Positions 1 through 11,373 of a stretch of 64,000 bases of DNA are shown here, one piece after another. A program made the position numbers and the translations under genes. Every line of letters starts with the position of its first letter. Positions within the stretch are counted from its first letter, which is position 1. The notes under the pieces are model-generated. The model had not been told where the DNA came from. It made no database searches and worked only from the letters and a program-made list of their open reading frames with translations. Origin of the DNA: Bufo bufo (Eukaryota > Chordata > Amphibia > Anura > Bufonidae); contig NC_053392.1 in the NCBI RefSeq assembly GCF_905171765.1, forward strand, positions 369,687,442 to 369,751,441. The letters run 5' to 3'.

Positions 1-1438
1 TTTAAGTGGAATTATACCGAATCGCTGCACGAGAAGCGGCATAAGCACTGTGATAACAGACGTGCTGGACAATTGACTTTGCATATACAGCGTACTCAGA
101 CCCTGAGACCGCTATAGGTGATGGACAATCCAGTCATGGTTTAAAATACAGATTATCCTTGACTATCTTTTATCTCATATCCTATACGGTGGTATAAGAT
201 TTTAATTGTACGCATTTAGGACTATGTGAGATTTGCATGAGAATATATGCTATTGAACACACCTGAAGCATGATATTTACTATTGCATGAGAATATATGC
301 TATCGAATACATCTGAAGTATAATATTTACTAGCTCTGATTTGCTCTGTCGCAGACGACTGTGATCCAACAGCCTTACCCAATTGGGGGGACACGGATGC
401 AGCCCGCTGTGCCTAACACTCAGATCTTTTTGCCTTAGAGATATATATTCTTCTGGTTGACACATATGTTATATATGCTTTTTATGTCTTTTTTTATGAA
501 TTTTACCCTGGTGTACACAGGATACAGCGTTTATTGTTTAATAAATATTTTTATTCAATTTCCACGTGTACTCCGAATGTTTTGAGTGCCGGTTCTATCC
601 AATCTATAATCAGAACAAAGTTTGCGACCCCCTTACCAATCAAACAAGATATGCTTTAATTGTCTCCATTTGATTATGACATTTATTTGGAGGGGGCTTC
701 CTAAGCAGTATTAAAGCAGTGAATCAATGCAAGAAAATTAAAATAATTGTCAAAGCACAGTAAATAACACAGATATATTTGGCATCCCCACAACACTATA
801 CATGTGTTTATTGCAAAATGGCACCTAAAAACTACAGTTCATCTCACAAAATTATGACCTAAAAAAACTTTGAAAAATTTAAAAAAAGTTATGGATGTTA
901 TGACTATAAATGTGGGTAGACATAGACATTCTGGTATAGCATCTATGTGATGGACTCCACCAGCAGCTGAAGTAAATTCTTAAGACAATTCTTTTTTGGA
1001 GACAAGCGGCAATGCAGATTACAGAGTAGATTGAAAAGACCGGCAGACTGTGGAAAGCAAAATGTAGAATGGAATGGTAAAAGGGTCTGGTCTGGAATTG
1101 AAGAATGGTCAAATCGTATGGTGCCGTTTTAAAAAAAAAAAAAAGATTTTTATATCCAGGATGACAAAGGCATATCATTAACATTAACATTAACTTAAAA
1201 TGCCACAGTCTAATGCAGTGCATTTACTTTAATGTTTTTTATACATTACATAATCAATACATTATTATTCATGTACCTGATGACATCATAACATTATTAT
1301 TCATAGGCATAACAACATTGAAACATTAATATGCAAAAGGAAAGTGTACTTCATAATTCTTGATTCGATAAATGTTTTCTATGATGTTCAGCGCATGAAT
1401 TCCCAATATATTTTCTTATAAACCAGATAAGGCTACTT
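1..1438. other. Unassigned A/T-rich flank with one short tandem duplication
   Basis: I see no convincing gene here. Open frames are short and low-complexity. The only clear structure is a 50-bp unit repeated in tandem (235-284 and 285-334, with a few mismatches). This is sequence downstream of the minus-strand TMEM244 gene. Confidence 0.5.
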
Positions 1439-1867
1439 TTTACACTAGCGTTTCTATTTTCCGGTATTGAGATCCGTCATAGGATCTCAATACCGGGAAA
1501 AAAACGCTTCCGTCAATAGGGACAAAATGTAACTCAACAGAATGGAATGCTCCAAAATGCATTCCGTTTCGTTCTAATAAGCAAACTGCAGCACGCTGCG
1601 GTTTGCTTTCCGTCCTGGGATGTGGAGCAAGAGCGATCCGTCATGACTCACAATGCAAGTCAATGGGGACGGATCCGTTTTATCTGACACAATAGAAAAC
1701 AAATCTGTCCACCATTGACTTTCAATAGAGTTTATGACGGATCCGTCCTTGCTATGTTAAAGATAATACAACGGGATCTGTTCATAACGGATGCAGATAA
1801 TTGTATTATCAGTAATGGAAGCGTTTTTGCTGAGCCCTGCCGGATTCAGCAAAAACACTAGTGTAAA
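1439..1867. mobile_element. Palindromic MITE with TTTACACTAG ends
   Basis: The two ends are inverted copies: the left reads TTTACACTAGCG and the right, reversed, TTTACACTAGTG. A 16-bp-arm hairpin sits just inside the left end (about 1461-1497). There is no coding capacity. I could not identify a target-site duplication, so the superfamily is not settled; hAT-like is a guess. Confidence 0.55.
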
Positions 1868-2012
1868 GTGTCCTTACACTAAACTTTGATCTTTCTTCCT
1901 TTTTTCTCATACCAAAATAATATATTGTTTATAAATAATTGAAACCTGACTCTTGCATAAATTAGGCACAATCATTAATATATCAACATTCTATTCTAGA
2001 AGGATCAATTAA

Positions 2013-2694
2013 AGGGGTTGTCCGGGTTCAGAGCTGAACCCGGACATACCCTTATTTTCACCCAGGTAGCCCCCCGGAGGCTAGCATCGGAGCATCTCAT
2101 GCTCCGATGCGCTCACTTGCCCTGCGATAGATTGCGCAGGGCACGGGCTCTTTTGTTTATCATACACACAATGGCAGTGTGTTCGGTGACGTCACTGGCT
2201 CTGATGGGCAGGCTTTAGCACTACCCTAGCCCATCAGTACCGGTGATGTCACCGGGCTTCCTGGCAGCCCCATGGAGAGCCCCGGTAAGTCACCGGAACT
2301 CCTAAAAATGCCTTTGCCCTGCAATTTAGCTGCCTGGGTGAAAATGGGGATATTCAATATCATAAGGGGTTATCCAATATCATAAACAGCCCCCGCATGT
2401 GTCAGGCCCCTCACAGGCAATATACATACACCGCTCCCCACGCTGCTCCTGGTCCCCGCACCGCCGCTGCTGCTTCTCCCCGTGCGCCGATCTGGTGTCG
2501 GGGGGGGGCAGGGCTCCCTAGCATCGCTGCTACCCTCCGACACCGGATATTTTCATCTGAGCACGGGGAGAAGCAGCAGCGGCTGTGTTGGGACCAGGAG
2601 CGGCACAGGGACCAGGGAGCCAGGTAAGTATATTTAGTGTAGGGGGCCCGGCATATGGAGGGGGGGGGGCAGTTTATGATATTGGATAACCCCT
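2013..2694. mobile_element. TTAA-flanked palindromic MITE, two nested units
   Basis: The element is flanked by TTAA on both sides (2009-2012 and 2695-2698) and its ends are AGGGGTTGTCC and, inverted, AGGGGTTATCC. A second inverted pair runs inside it from about 2363 to the right end, so one palindromic unit seems to have inserted into another, or the right end was duplicated. TTAA target sites suggest piggyBac-type mobilisation. It is non-coding. Confidence 0.65.
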
Positions 2695-2698
2695 TTAA

Positions 2699-3159
2699 GT
2701 GCATTAATCACTGGAAGCCATTACCAAGGTCAATATTAGGATTTGGCTATTTCTATTAGAAGACAATTCCTATAAGTAATTATTGAAAAAGTCTGTTCTC
2801 AACCAAGAACATGACACATCAGCATTTATAAGCTTATGAACTTCTTTGCTAACTTCTTAAAAATAGAGATGGCATGTGAGGCTAAATTCACACGGCAAAA
2901 CAAGTAGAAAAATCTGTAGTAGATTAGTAGCAGAATACTAGCTGAAAACAGGTTTCTTATTTGGTGGAGGTTTTAGGCTATATTCATACTGTCACTTATC
3001 TACCACTGATTCAACAGAGGAAAACAGGTGTTTTCAGCTGCTAAATTCACACTCAAAACTCACCAACAGTTTTTCCATTGACTTTAAAGGGGTTGGCCAC
3101 TCTCCATGTATTTGCTACTACTGTGTGGGAAGCAGGGAAAAAGTTAATTTCCTAATATA
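2699..3159. other. Non-coding; half of a TTAA-type MITE at its end
   Basis: No gene is visible. From about 3088 the sequence begins with the AGGGGTT end typical of TTAA-flanked MITEs here, but the partner end was not found, because the Tc1 element at 3160 interrupts it. Confidence 0.4.
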
Positions 3160-4342
3160 CACTCACCTAAAGAATTATTAGGAACACCTGCTCTATTTCT
3201 CATTAATGCAATTATCTAGTCAACCAATCACATGGCAGTTGCTTCAATGCATTTAGGGGTGTGGTCCTGGTCAAGACAATCTCCTGAACTCCAAACTAAA
3301 TGTCAGAATGGGAAAGAAAGGTGATTTAAGCAATTTTGAGCGTGGCATGGTTGTTGGTGCAGGCGGGCTGGTCTGAGTATTTCACAATCTGCTCAGTTAC
3401 TGGGATTTTCACGCACAACCATTTCTAGGGTTTACAAAGAATGGTGTGAAAAGGGAAAAACATCCAGTATGCGGCAGTCCTGTGGGCAAAAATGCCTTGT
3501 GGATGCTAGAGGTCAGAGGAGAATGGGCCGACTGATTCAAGCTGATAGAAGAGCAACGTTGACTGAAATAACCACTTTTTACAACCGAGGTATGCAGCAA
3601 AGCATTTGTGAAGCCACAACACGCACAACCTTGAGGCGGATGGGCTACAACAGCAGAAGACCCCACCGGGTACCACTCATCTCCACTACAAATAGGAAAA
3701 AGAGGCTACAATTTGCACAAGCTCACCAAAATTGGACTATTGAAGACTGGAAAAATGTTGCCTGGTCTGATGAGTCTTGATTTCTGTTGAGACATTCAAA
3801 TGGTAGAGTCCAAATTTGGCGTAAACAGAATGAGAACAGGCTGCTGGTGGTGGTGTAATGGTGTGGGGGATGTTTTCTAAGCACACTTTAGGCCCCTTAG
3901 TGCCAATTGGGCATCGTTTAAATGCCACAGGCTACCTGAGCATTGTTTCTAACCATGTCCATCCCTTCATGACCACCATGTACCCATCCTCTGATGGCTA
4001 CTTCCAGCAGGATAATGCACCATGTCACAAAGCTCGAATCATTTCAAATTGGTTTCTTGAACATGACAATGAGTTCACTGTACTAAAATGGCCCCCACCA
4101 GATCTCAACCCAATAGAGCATCTTTGGGATCTGGTGGAACGGGAGCTTCGTGCCCTGGATGTGCATCCCTCAAATCTCCATCAACTGCAAGATGCTATCC
4201 TATCAATATGGGCCAACATTTCTAAAGAATGCTATCAGCACCTTGTGGAATCAATGCCACGTAGAATTAAGGCAGTTCTGAAGGCAAAAGGGGGTCCAAC
4301 ACCGTATTAGTATAGTGTTCCTAATAATTCTTTAGGTGAGTG
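3160..4342 (+). mobile_element. Tc1/mariner transposon (DD36E-type relic)
   Basis: The element is bounded by perfect 28-bp inverted repeats that begin CACTCACCTAAAG and is flanked by TA on both sides (3158-3159 and 4343-4344), the Tc1/mariner target duplication. It is 1183 bp and carries one decayed transposase gene. Confidence 0.93.
3308..4310 (+). pseudogene. Broken Tc1 transposase
   Basis: Transposases of this family bind the inverted repeats and cut and paste the element through a DDE site. The start at 3308 begins MGKKGDLSNFERG, then the frame is lost near 3365. The reading continues in a second frame (3469-3780) to WSDES, the first catalytic Asp, where a stop follows directly. Homology carries on past the stop until a deletion near 3840 shifts to a third frame (3858-4310), holding QQDNAPCHK (second Asp) and [10 protein letters not shown] (Glu). 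Two residues seem lost between WPP and PDLNP, so the present spacing of 34 was probably 36. At least two frameshifts, a stop and a deletion mean it cannot encode an active enzyme. The copy ends with the family's usual KGGPTPY-like tail. Confidence 0.9.
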
Positions 4343-4344
4343 TA

Positions 4345-4739
4345 TGTCATTAAGCAGATCTGCCTATTTTTTCCATAATCTGAAGCCACGCCCCCGGGCC
4401 CACTGTGCCCTGCAGCCGAATCTGTCCATGGATGCACGTGACATGGAGGTGCTTCACAACAAGCTTGTCGATGCCAGATAATTTGAGCAGTCTATCTGCG
4501 CCTGCGCACTTCTCCTTCACCTGTAAGAGCAGAGCATGTACAGTCTGCTCCCATCAGTGGTGCCCTCCGAGTGTGAAAGAAATCAGCAGCTAGTGGAGAA
4601 GGAGGATGTGCTACCCTGAATTTCCCTGCAAGCAAACCCTCCTGAGCCCCTGTATATAGTTGGCATTTGTATAGAATTGTATATATATATGTAGAAATAG
4701 GGAGCTATTTAAAATTTGCACTGTCCTGACCCCAAAAGT
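4345..4739. other. Non-coding stretch
   Basis: I recognise nothing coding in it. It includes the likely broken continuation of the MITE interrupted by the Tc1 element at 3160. Confidence 0.35.
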
Positions 4740-4966
4740 GGGCGGGGCCTAGATTTTACCAACTGAAACCAACTTGAGAAAGGCTTCATGTTGGAGCCGA
4801 AACGTTGCGTCACCAATGGGTGAATAAACCACTATTTTCCACATTATCCTGGAGCGCTGCTCTATTTTTTGGACTGGATTTTCTGGTAAGCTTGCCCTTT
4901 TGAGCCTGCACCCGCAGTATTGTTTATAGGTTGGTGCTGCCTTACTTTTTCTATTGTATGTATAGA
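4740..4966 (+). repeat. Terminal fragment of a Penelope-like element
   Basis: The stretch carries the arrangement seen at the ends of the Penelope-like elements later in the window: CTTGAGAA, a short stem-loop, CGAAACGTTG, then GGTGAATAAA (about 4773-4830). No coding part is attached. The structured core resembles the hammerhead-like motif reported for Penelope-like repeats, but the match is inferred by eye. Confidence 0.5.
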
Positions 4967-5148
4967 TATACAGTACAGATCAAAAGTTTGCACACACCTT
5001 CTCATCCAAAGAGTTTTCTTTATTTTCATGACTATGAAGGCATCAAAACTATGAATAAACACATGTGGAATTATATACATAACAAACAAGTGTGAAACAA
5101 CTGAAAATATGTCATAATCTAGGTTCTTCAAAGTAGCCACCTTTTGCT

Positions 5149-5391
5149 TTAATTACTGCTTTGCACACTCTTCACTCTTGGCATTCTCTTGATGAGCTTC
5201 AAGAGGTAGTCCCCTGAAATGGTCTTCCAACAGTCTTGAAGGAGTTCCCAGAGATGCTTAGCACTTGTTGGCCCTTTTGCCTTCACTCTGCGGTCCAGCT
5301 CACCCCAAACCATCTCGATTGGGTTTAGGTCCGGTGACTGTGGAGGCCAGGTCATCTGGCGCAGCACCCCATCACTCTCCTTCATGGTCAA
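5149..5391 (-). pseudogene. C-terminal Tc1 transposase fragment
   Basis: About 80 codons of a Tc1 transposase remain, including [18 protein letters not shown] with the catalytic Glu and the terminal IKRMPRV region. The N-terminal DNA-binding domain and both catalytic Asp residues are absent. The last residues are frameshifted relative to the mirror-image copy on the plus strand at about 5662-5755, which keeps the same terminal segment in frame (IKRMPRVCKAVIKAKGGYF). It is a relic of the parent of this palindromic element and cannot be functional. Confidence 0.8.
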
Positions 5392-6104
5392 ATAGCCCTT
5401 ACTTTCAAAGTTTTCCCAATTTTTGGGCTGACTGACTGACCTTCATTTCTTAAAGTAATGATGGGCACTCGTTTTTCTTTACTTAGCTGCTTTTTTCTTG
5501 TCATAATACAAATTCTAACAGTCTATTCAGTAGGACTATCAGCTGTGTATCCACCTGGCCTTCTCCTCAACGCAACTGATGGTCCCAACCCCATTTATAA
5601 GGCAAGAAATCCCACTTATTAAACCTGACAGGGCACACCTGTGAAGTGAAAACTATTTCAGGGGACTACCTCTTGAAGCTCATCAAGAGAATGCCAAGAG
5701 TGTGCAAAGCAGTAATCAAAGCAAAAGGTGGCTACTTTGAAGAACCTAGAATATGACATATTTTCAGTTGTTTCACACCTGTTTGTTATGTATATAACTC
5801 CACATGTGTTAGGCCTCATGCACACGACCGTTTTTTTTTTTACGGTCCGCAAAAACGGGGTCCGTAGGTCCGTGATCCGTGACCGTTTTTTCGTCCGTGG
5901 GTCTTCCTTGATTTTTGGAGGATCCACGGACATGAAAAAAAAGTCGTTTTGGTGTCCGCCAGGCCGTGCGGAGCCAAACGGATCCGTCCTGAATTACAAT
6001 GCAAGTCAATTGGGACGGATCCGTTTGACGTTGACACAATATGGTGCAATTGCAAACTGATCCATCCCCCATTGACTTTCAATGTAAAGTCAGGAGTCCC
6101 TTTT

Positions 6105-6285
6105 ATACCATCGGATCTGAGTTTTCTCCAATCCGATGGTATATTTTAACTTGAAGCGTCCCCATCACCATGGGAACGCCTCTATGTTAGAATATACTGT
6201 CGGATATGAGTTAGATCGTGAAACTCAAATCCGACAGTATATTCTAACACAGAGGCATTCCCATGGTGATGGGGACGCTTCAGGT
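6105..6285. repeat. Palindromic repeat with TTAGAATATA arms
   Basis: Two inverted units around GCGTCCCCATCACCATGGGA are joined by a short palindrome. Units of the same family recur at 7880-7965 and twice at 31565-31755. Confidence 0.6.
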
Positions 6286-7900
6286 TAGAATATACTAAAA
6301 GAACTGTGTACATGACTGCCCCCTGCTGCCTGGAAGGTGCTGCCAGGCAGCAGGGGGCAGATCCCCCCCTGTTTTTAACTCATTGGTGGCCAGTGCGGCC
6401 GGCCCCCCTCCCCTGTAGTTAACTCATTGGTGGCCAGTTGGCCCCCCCTCCCTCCCCTGTAGTTAACTCTTTGTTGTCCAGTGCGGACGGCCCCCCCCTC
6501 CCTCCCCTGTAGTTAACTCGTTGGTGGCCAGTGGGCCCTCCCTCCCCCTCCTAATTAAAATCTCCCCCCCTATCATTGGTGGCAGCGGAGAGTACCGATC
6601 GGAGTCCCAGTTTAATCGCTGGGGCTCCGATCGGTAACCATGGCAACCAGGACGCTACTGCAGTCCCGGTTGCCATGGTTACTTAGCAATTTGTAGAAGC
6701 ATCATACTTACCTGCGAGCTGCGATGTCTGTGTCCGGCCGGGAGCTCCTCCTACTGGTAAGTGACAGGTAGGTCTGTGCGGCTCATTGCTTAATGATCTG
6801 TCACTTACCAGTAGGAGGAGCTCCCGGCCGGACGCAGACATCGCAGCAGCCAGCAGGTAAGTATAATGCTTCTACAAATTGCAAAGTAACCATGGCAACC
6901 GGTACTGCAGTAGCGTCCTGGTTGCCATGGTTACTGATCGGAGCCCCAGCGATTAAAATGGGACTCTGATCGGTACTCTCCGCTGCCACCAATGATAGGG
7001 GGGGAGATTTTAATTAGTAGGGGAGGGAGGGGGGAGGGCCCACTGGCCACCAACGAGTTAACTACAGGGGAGGGACGGGGGACCAGCCGCACTGGACAAC
7101 AAAGAGTTATCTACAGGGGAGGGAGGGGGGCCCATTGGCCACCAACGAGTTAACTACAGGGGAGGGAGGGGGGGCCGGCCGCACTGGACAACAAATAGTT
7201 AACTACAGGGGAGGGAGGGGGGCCCACTGGCCACCAACGAGTTAAAGAGGACCTTTCACCGATTCTTACCCTATGAACTAAGTATACAGACATGTGGAGC
7301 GGCGCCCGGGGATCTCTCTGCACTTACTATTATCCCCGGGCGCCGCTCCGTTCTCCTGCTATGCCCTCCGGTATCTCCGTTCTCTAAGTTATGGTAGGCG
7401 GAGTCTGCCCTAGCGCTGGCCAATCGCATTGCAGAGCTCACAGCCTGGGAGAAAATAACCTCCCAGGCTGTGAGCTCTGCGCTGCGATTGGCCAGCGCTA
7501 GGGCAGACTCCGCCTACCATAACTTAGGGACTGGTATCTCCGCCTACTATAACTTAGTGAGCGGAGATACTGGAGGGCATAGCGGCAGAACGGAGCGGCG
7601 CCCGGGGATAACAGTAAGTGCAGTGAGATCCCCGGGCGCCGCTCCACATGTCTGTATAGTTAGTTCATAGGGTAAGAATCGGTGAAAGGTCCTCTTTAAC
7701 TACAGGGGAGGGAGGGGGGGACGGCCGCACTGGACAACAAAGAGTTAACTACAGGGGAGGGAGGGGGGCCCACTGGCCACCAATGTGTTAACTACAGGGG
7801 GGGGGCCTGCCCCCTGCTGCCCCCTGATGCCTGGCAGCACCTTCCAGGCAGCAGGGGGCAGTCATGTACACAGTTCTTTTAGTATATTCTAACCTGAAGC
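6285..7900. repeat. Large palindrome with G/C-rich minisatellite arms
   Basis: The left arm (about 6285-6780) is mirrored by the right arm (about 6797-7900), with the centre near 6788. Each arm holds several 55-65-bp tandem units of the type GTTAACTCGTTGGTGGCCAG. The right arm is lengthened by the TTAA element at 7246-7695 and by extra units. No coding potential. Confidence 0.7.
7246..7695. mobile_element. TTAA-flanked palindromic MITE
   Basis: Ends AGAGGACCTTTCACCGATTC are perfectly inverted and flanked by TTAA (7242-7245 and 7696-7699). The element is a near-palindrome of 450 bp and non-coding. It is inserted in a minisatellite unit whose sequence resumes on the other side. Confidence 0.8.
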
Positions 7901-8407
7901 GTCCCCATCACCATGGGAACGCCTCTGTGTTAGAATATACTGTCGGATCTGAGTTTTCACGAAGTGAAAACTCAGCTCTGAAAAAGCTTTTATGCAGACG
8001 GATCCGTCTGTATGAAAGTAACCTACGGCCACGGATCACGGACACGGATGCCAATCTTGTGTGCATCCGTGTTCTTTCACGGACCCATTGACTTGAATGG
8101 GTCCGTGAACCGTTGTCCGTCAAAAAAATAGGACAGGTCATATTTTTTTGACGGACAGGATACACGGATCACGGTCTCGGCTGCAAAACGGTGCATTTTC
8201 CGATTTTTCCACGGACCCATTGAAAGTCAATGGGTCCGCGAAAAAAAACGGAAAACGGCACAACGGCCACGGATGCACACAACGGTCGTGTGCATGAGGC
8301 CTTAATTCATAGTTTTGATGCCTTCAGTGTGAATCTACAATTTTCATAGTCATGAAAATAAAGAAAACTCTTTGAATGAGAAGGTGTGTCCAAACTTTTG
8401 GTCTGTA

Positions 8408-8410
<3 letters not shown>

Positions 8411-8444
<34 letters not shown>

Positions 8445-8887
8445 CTTTTAAATTTGATGTGGTGTGAAACTGTAAAAAAAATCTAGATGGGGTGGAATGT
8501 AAAAAAATAAATATATAAATCTTCCACAGTATAATTACAGTGATACCATATTTGCAATTTTTCCTTTTAATACTGAAAAAGATAATTAAAAAAAATTATA
8601 TTCGTTTCTTTGCATCTCCATATTCTGATCCCCATTTCTGTTTTAGAATTATGTCTACGTTGATGATTGAGGGCTAATTTTTTGCGTTGTGATCTGTAGT
8701 CTTATTATTTCTACCACTTTGGAGTGTGTGGGTGAGTGGGTTTTAGATCACTTTTTTTTATTTTTTTTTATGAAGCAATGAAAAAAGGTCAAATTGGCCA
8801 TTTTGATATTTTTTTTTATGCCGTTTGCCCTATGGGATACATATTTTAATAGTGATAGCTTTTTTAGAAAGCGGCGGTGCCAAAGAT
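8411..8887. repeat. (TA)n microsatellite and A/T-rich non-coding tail
   Basis: A pure TA run covers about 8411-8441. The remainder is A/T-rich and non-coding and resembles the low-complexity interior of the TTAA elements elsewhere in the window. The last eight bases (8880-8887, CCAAAGAT) are the target duplication of the hAT element that follows. Confidence 0.6.
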
Positions 8888-11254
8888 TAGAGATGGCTTT
8901 GCGGTTCACCCGGCGGTCGTTTCGCTGTGAACTTTACGCATTTGCGATTCGCTGAACATGCAAACATATGGCGATATTCGCACGTGTAATTTTTTTTTTG
9001 CATAGCGCCGAACTTTGACCCATGACACATTCATAAGGTAGGACAGGACAGCCAATTGAGACGTTTCAGCACATGGACACACCCCCAACCCTATAACAGA
9101 ACCCGATCTGGCAGCTATTTTACATGATGTGTTTTGCCAGTATAGGAAGAGGTTGCATTTTGGAGCAGGGACAGTTAGGGACACCAAACGCTAGCCAATA
9201 GGGCCACAAAAGTCCTTTTAAGGACTGGTATAGGTGTGCTATCGATAGGTGTGATATAGAGGGGTGTGTGATATACTTATACTTTCTAACATAGAAATTA
9301 TATTATAGTGTATTTGTATTGTGCAGCAGTTGTGTGCGGTTCTGCTGCGATTCCGCAGCTAGATAGAGGGTTTCCGCCAAATACTGATTGATGGGTGCTA
9401 TATACCTGTTTCCGCCAAATACTGATTGAAAGGTTCAATATACCTTCTTCCACAAAATACAGATTGAGGGGTGCTATTGCTATATACCTTCTTCCACCAA
9501 ATACTGATTGAGGGCTGCGATACACCTGCTTCCACAAAATACTGATTGAGGGGTGCTATATACCTGTTTCCGCCAAATACTGATTGAGGGGTGCCACATA
9601 CCTTCTTCCACAAAATACTTCTATTGCTATATACCTTCTTCCACCAAATAGTGATTGAGGGGCGCTATTGCTATATAGCTTCTTCCACCAAATACTGATT
9701 GAGGGCTGCGATACACCTGCTTCCACAAAATACTGATTGAGGGGTGTCATACACCTGTTTCCGCCAAATACTGATTGAAGGGTGCTATATACCTGTTTCC
9801 GCCAAATACTGATTGAGGGGTGCCATATACCTTCTTCCACAAAATCCTGATTGAGGGGTGCTATATACCTGTTTCCGCCAAATACTGATTGAGGGGTGCT
9901 ATATACCTTCTTCCACAAAATACTAATTGAGGGGTGCTATTGCTATATACCTTATTCCACCAAATACTGATTGAGGGCTGCGATACACCGGCTTCCACAA
10001 AATACTGATTGAGGGGTGCCATATGCCTGTTTCCGCCAAATATTGATTGAGGGGTGCTATATACCTGTTTCCGCCAAATACTGATTGAGGGGTGCCATAT
10101 ACCTTCTTCCACAAAATCCTGATTGAGGGGTGCTATATACCTGTTTCCGCCAAATACTGATTGAGGGGTGCTATAAACCTGTTTCTGCCAAATACTAATT
10201 GAGGGGTGCCATATACCTTCTTCCACAAAATACTGATTGAGGGGTGCTATTGCTATAAACCTTCTTCCACCAAATACTGATTGAGGGCTGCGATACACAA
10301 TGTATGGCGGTGGTATCCAATAACTGGATGGCCATAACTGTATCCCTTTCCCTGCCCACACCATCCTTTTTTCGACCTGGCATGAGCGGGAAAAATATGC
10401 AGATTGCGGTGCTAAGGACCTTTGCGCCCCAATCTGTGTCAGAAATATGCCTAACATAGACGTATTTCTATATAATTTTTCTATATAATAAATGGCCACC
10501 TAATTGTATTATTATTCGGAGGTAGGGCTAATATCTTTATATTATATAGATTCTAGTGTATTATACTGTGCTCTGTATTTCTTAGTAGAAAAATGATCCT
10601 TGGGAAACACAGTCCTCATCCCTGACCACCAGGATCAGGTAGCGCTCTGTCAGTACATGGCGGCCTCCCCTCTCTGCCACGCTGCTCCGCTGTGTACTGG
10701 TGCTTATTCTGACACTAGGGCTGGGTTACCATCCTATTTTTGCCATCCATTTAATGATTACCAAAAATTTATGCGTTAACAGATGCCTCAGACTGATGCC
10801 GTACAGTGGCGTCCGTTCACCATACAGTTCCATGGTAGAAAATAAAATTACTTTAACGTATGCATTTTTTTTACTGGACTCTGCAGGATACAAAAACGTG
10901 GAGTGCTGCACATTTGTATACATCTAACCGATAGGAAATAAAAAATTTCTAGGCTCCAGCAGGGCACATTTTTGAGAGTTTCCCTTTAAGATGCATAAAA
11001 ATGGCCCCTAATTAAAATACATATGTTTTTGGGGAATTTTTGCCAATGATCCCCCTCTGGTATATCACTGTCCATGTTGTGGGACTATTTGTGCACTCAT
11101 AGTTCATATTTGGTGGCTGCAAATATGACCTGAAGGTTTTTCAGGTTTGCCTGCCATTAAAGTGAATGGGGCCTGCTGTGAACGCGCGATTCGCGAACAT
11201 TTGAACGCGCATTCGCGTTTGTGAAACGTCCCGGCCGATGTTCGTCCATCATTA
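8888..11254. mobile_element. Non-autonomous hAT element
   Basis: It starts TAGAGATGGC and ends with the inverted counterpart, flanked by a perfect 8-bp duplication CCAAAGAT (8880-8887 and 11255-11262), diagnostic of hAT. Subterminal sequence at both ends matches the coding hAT element at 17622-22008, so that family probably supplied the transposase. The interior lacks any transposase and is dominated by a minisatellite. Confidence 0.88.
9358..10300. repeat. 38-bp minisatellite inside the hAT element
   Basis: About two dozen units of roughly 38 bp alternate between two flavours, one with CTGTTTCCGCCAAATACTGA and one with CTTCTTCCACAAAATACTGA. Some units have an extra TATTGC. Because 38 is not a multiple of three, long open frames on the minus strand are artefacts of the repeat. 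Confidence 0.9.
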
Positions 11255-11373
11255 CCAAAGATCATTTATATTTTTATTTTATATTTATTTTTATCTTTAT
11301 TTTGAAGAAAGAGGGATGTTTTAATATTTAAAAAAGCCCTCCTTATTTAAAAGACCTCCTAGATTATAGATTT

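Larger units (their letters stand above)
5812..8301. mobile_element. PIF/Harbinger-type composite MITE
   Basis: The ends are perfect inverted copies beginning GGCCTCATGCACACGACCGT and are flanked by TTA (5809-5811 and 8302-8304), the 3-bp target duplication typical of PIF/Harbinger. The interior is built from smaller palindromes and encodes nothing. The same end sequence bounds a short copy at 58953-59277 and appears singly at about 14105-14138. Confidence 0.75.
4971..8410. mobile_element. Tc1-derived palindromic element, interrupted by a Harbinger-type MITE
   Basis: The ends are inverted CAGTACAGATC / GGTCTGTACTG, flanked by TA (4969-4970 and 8411-8412). Both arms carry the C-terminal end of the same transposase facing inward, so the element is an inverted duplication about a missing centre. 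The right arm stops at 5811 and resumes at 8305, with the element 5812-8301 inserted between. Confidence 0.8.

Noticed and set aside
879..1223. 114-codon minus-strand frame near the left edge
   Set aside because: Composition is random-looking, with a poly-Phe run from a T/A stretch. No domain or splice signal convinced me.
9298..10499. Long minus-strand open frames with repeated SVFGGNRYIAPLNQ-like peptides
   Set aside because: They are translations of a 38-bp tandem repeat in a non-autonomous hAT element and appear in several frames. The period is not a multiple of three, so no repeat protein is implied.
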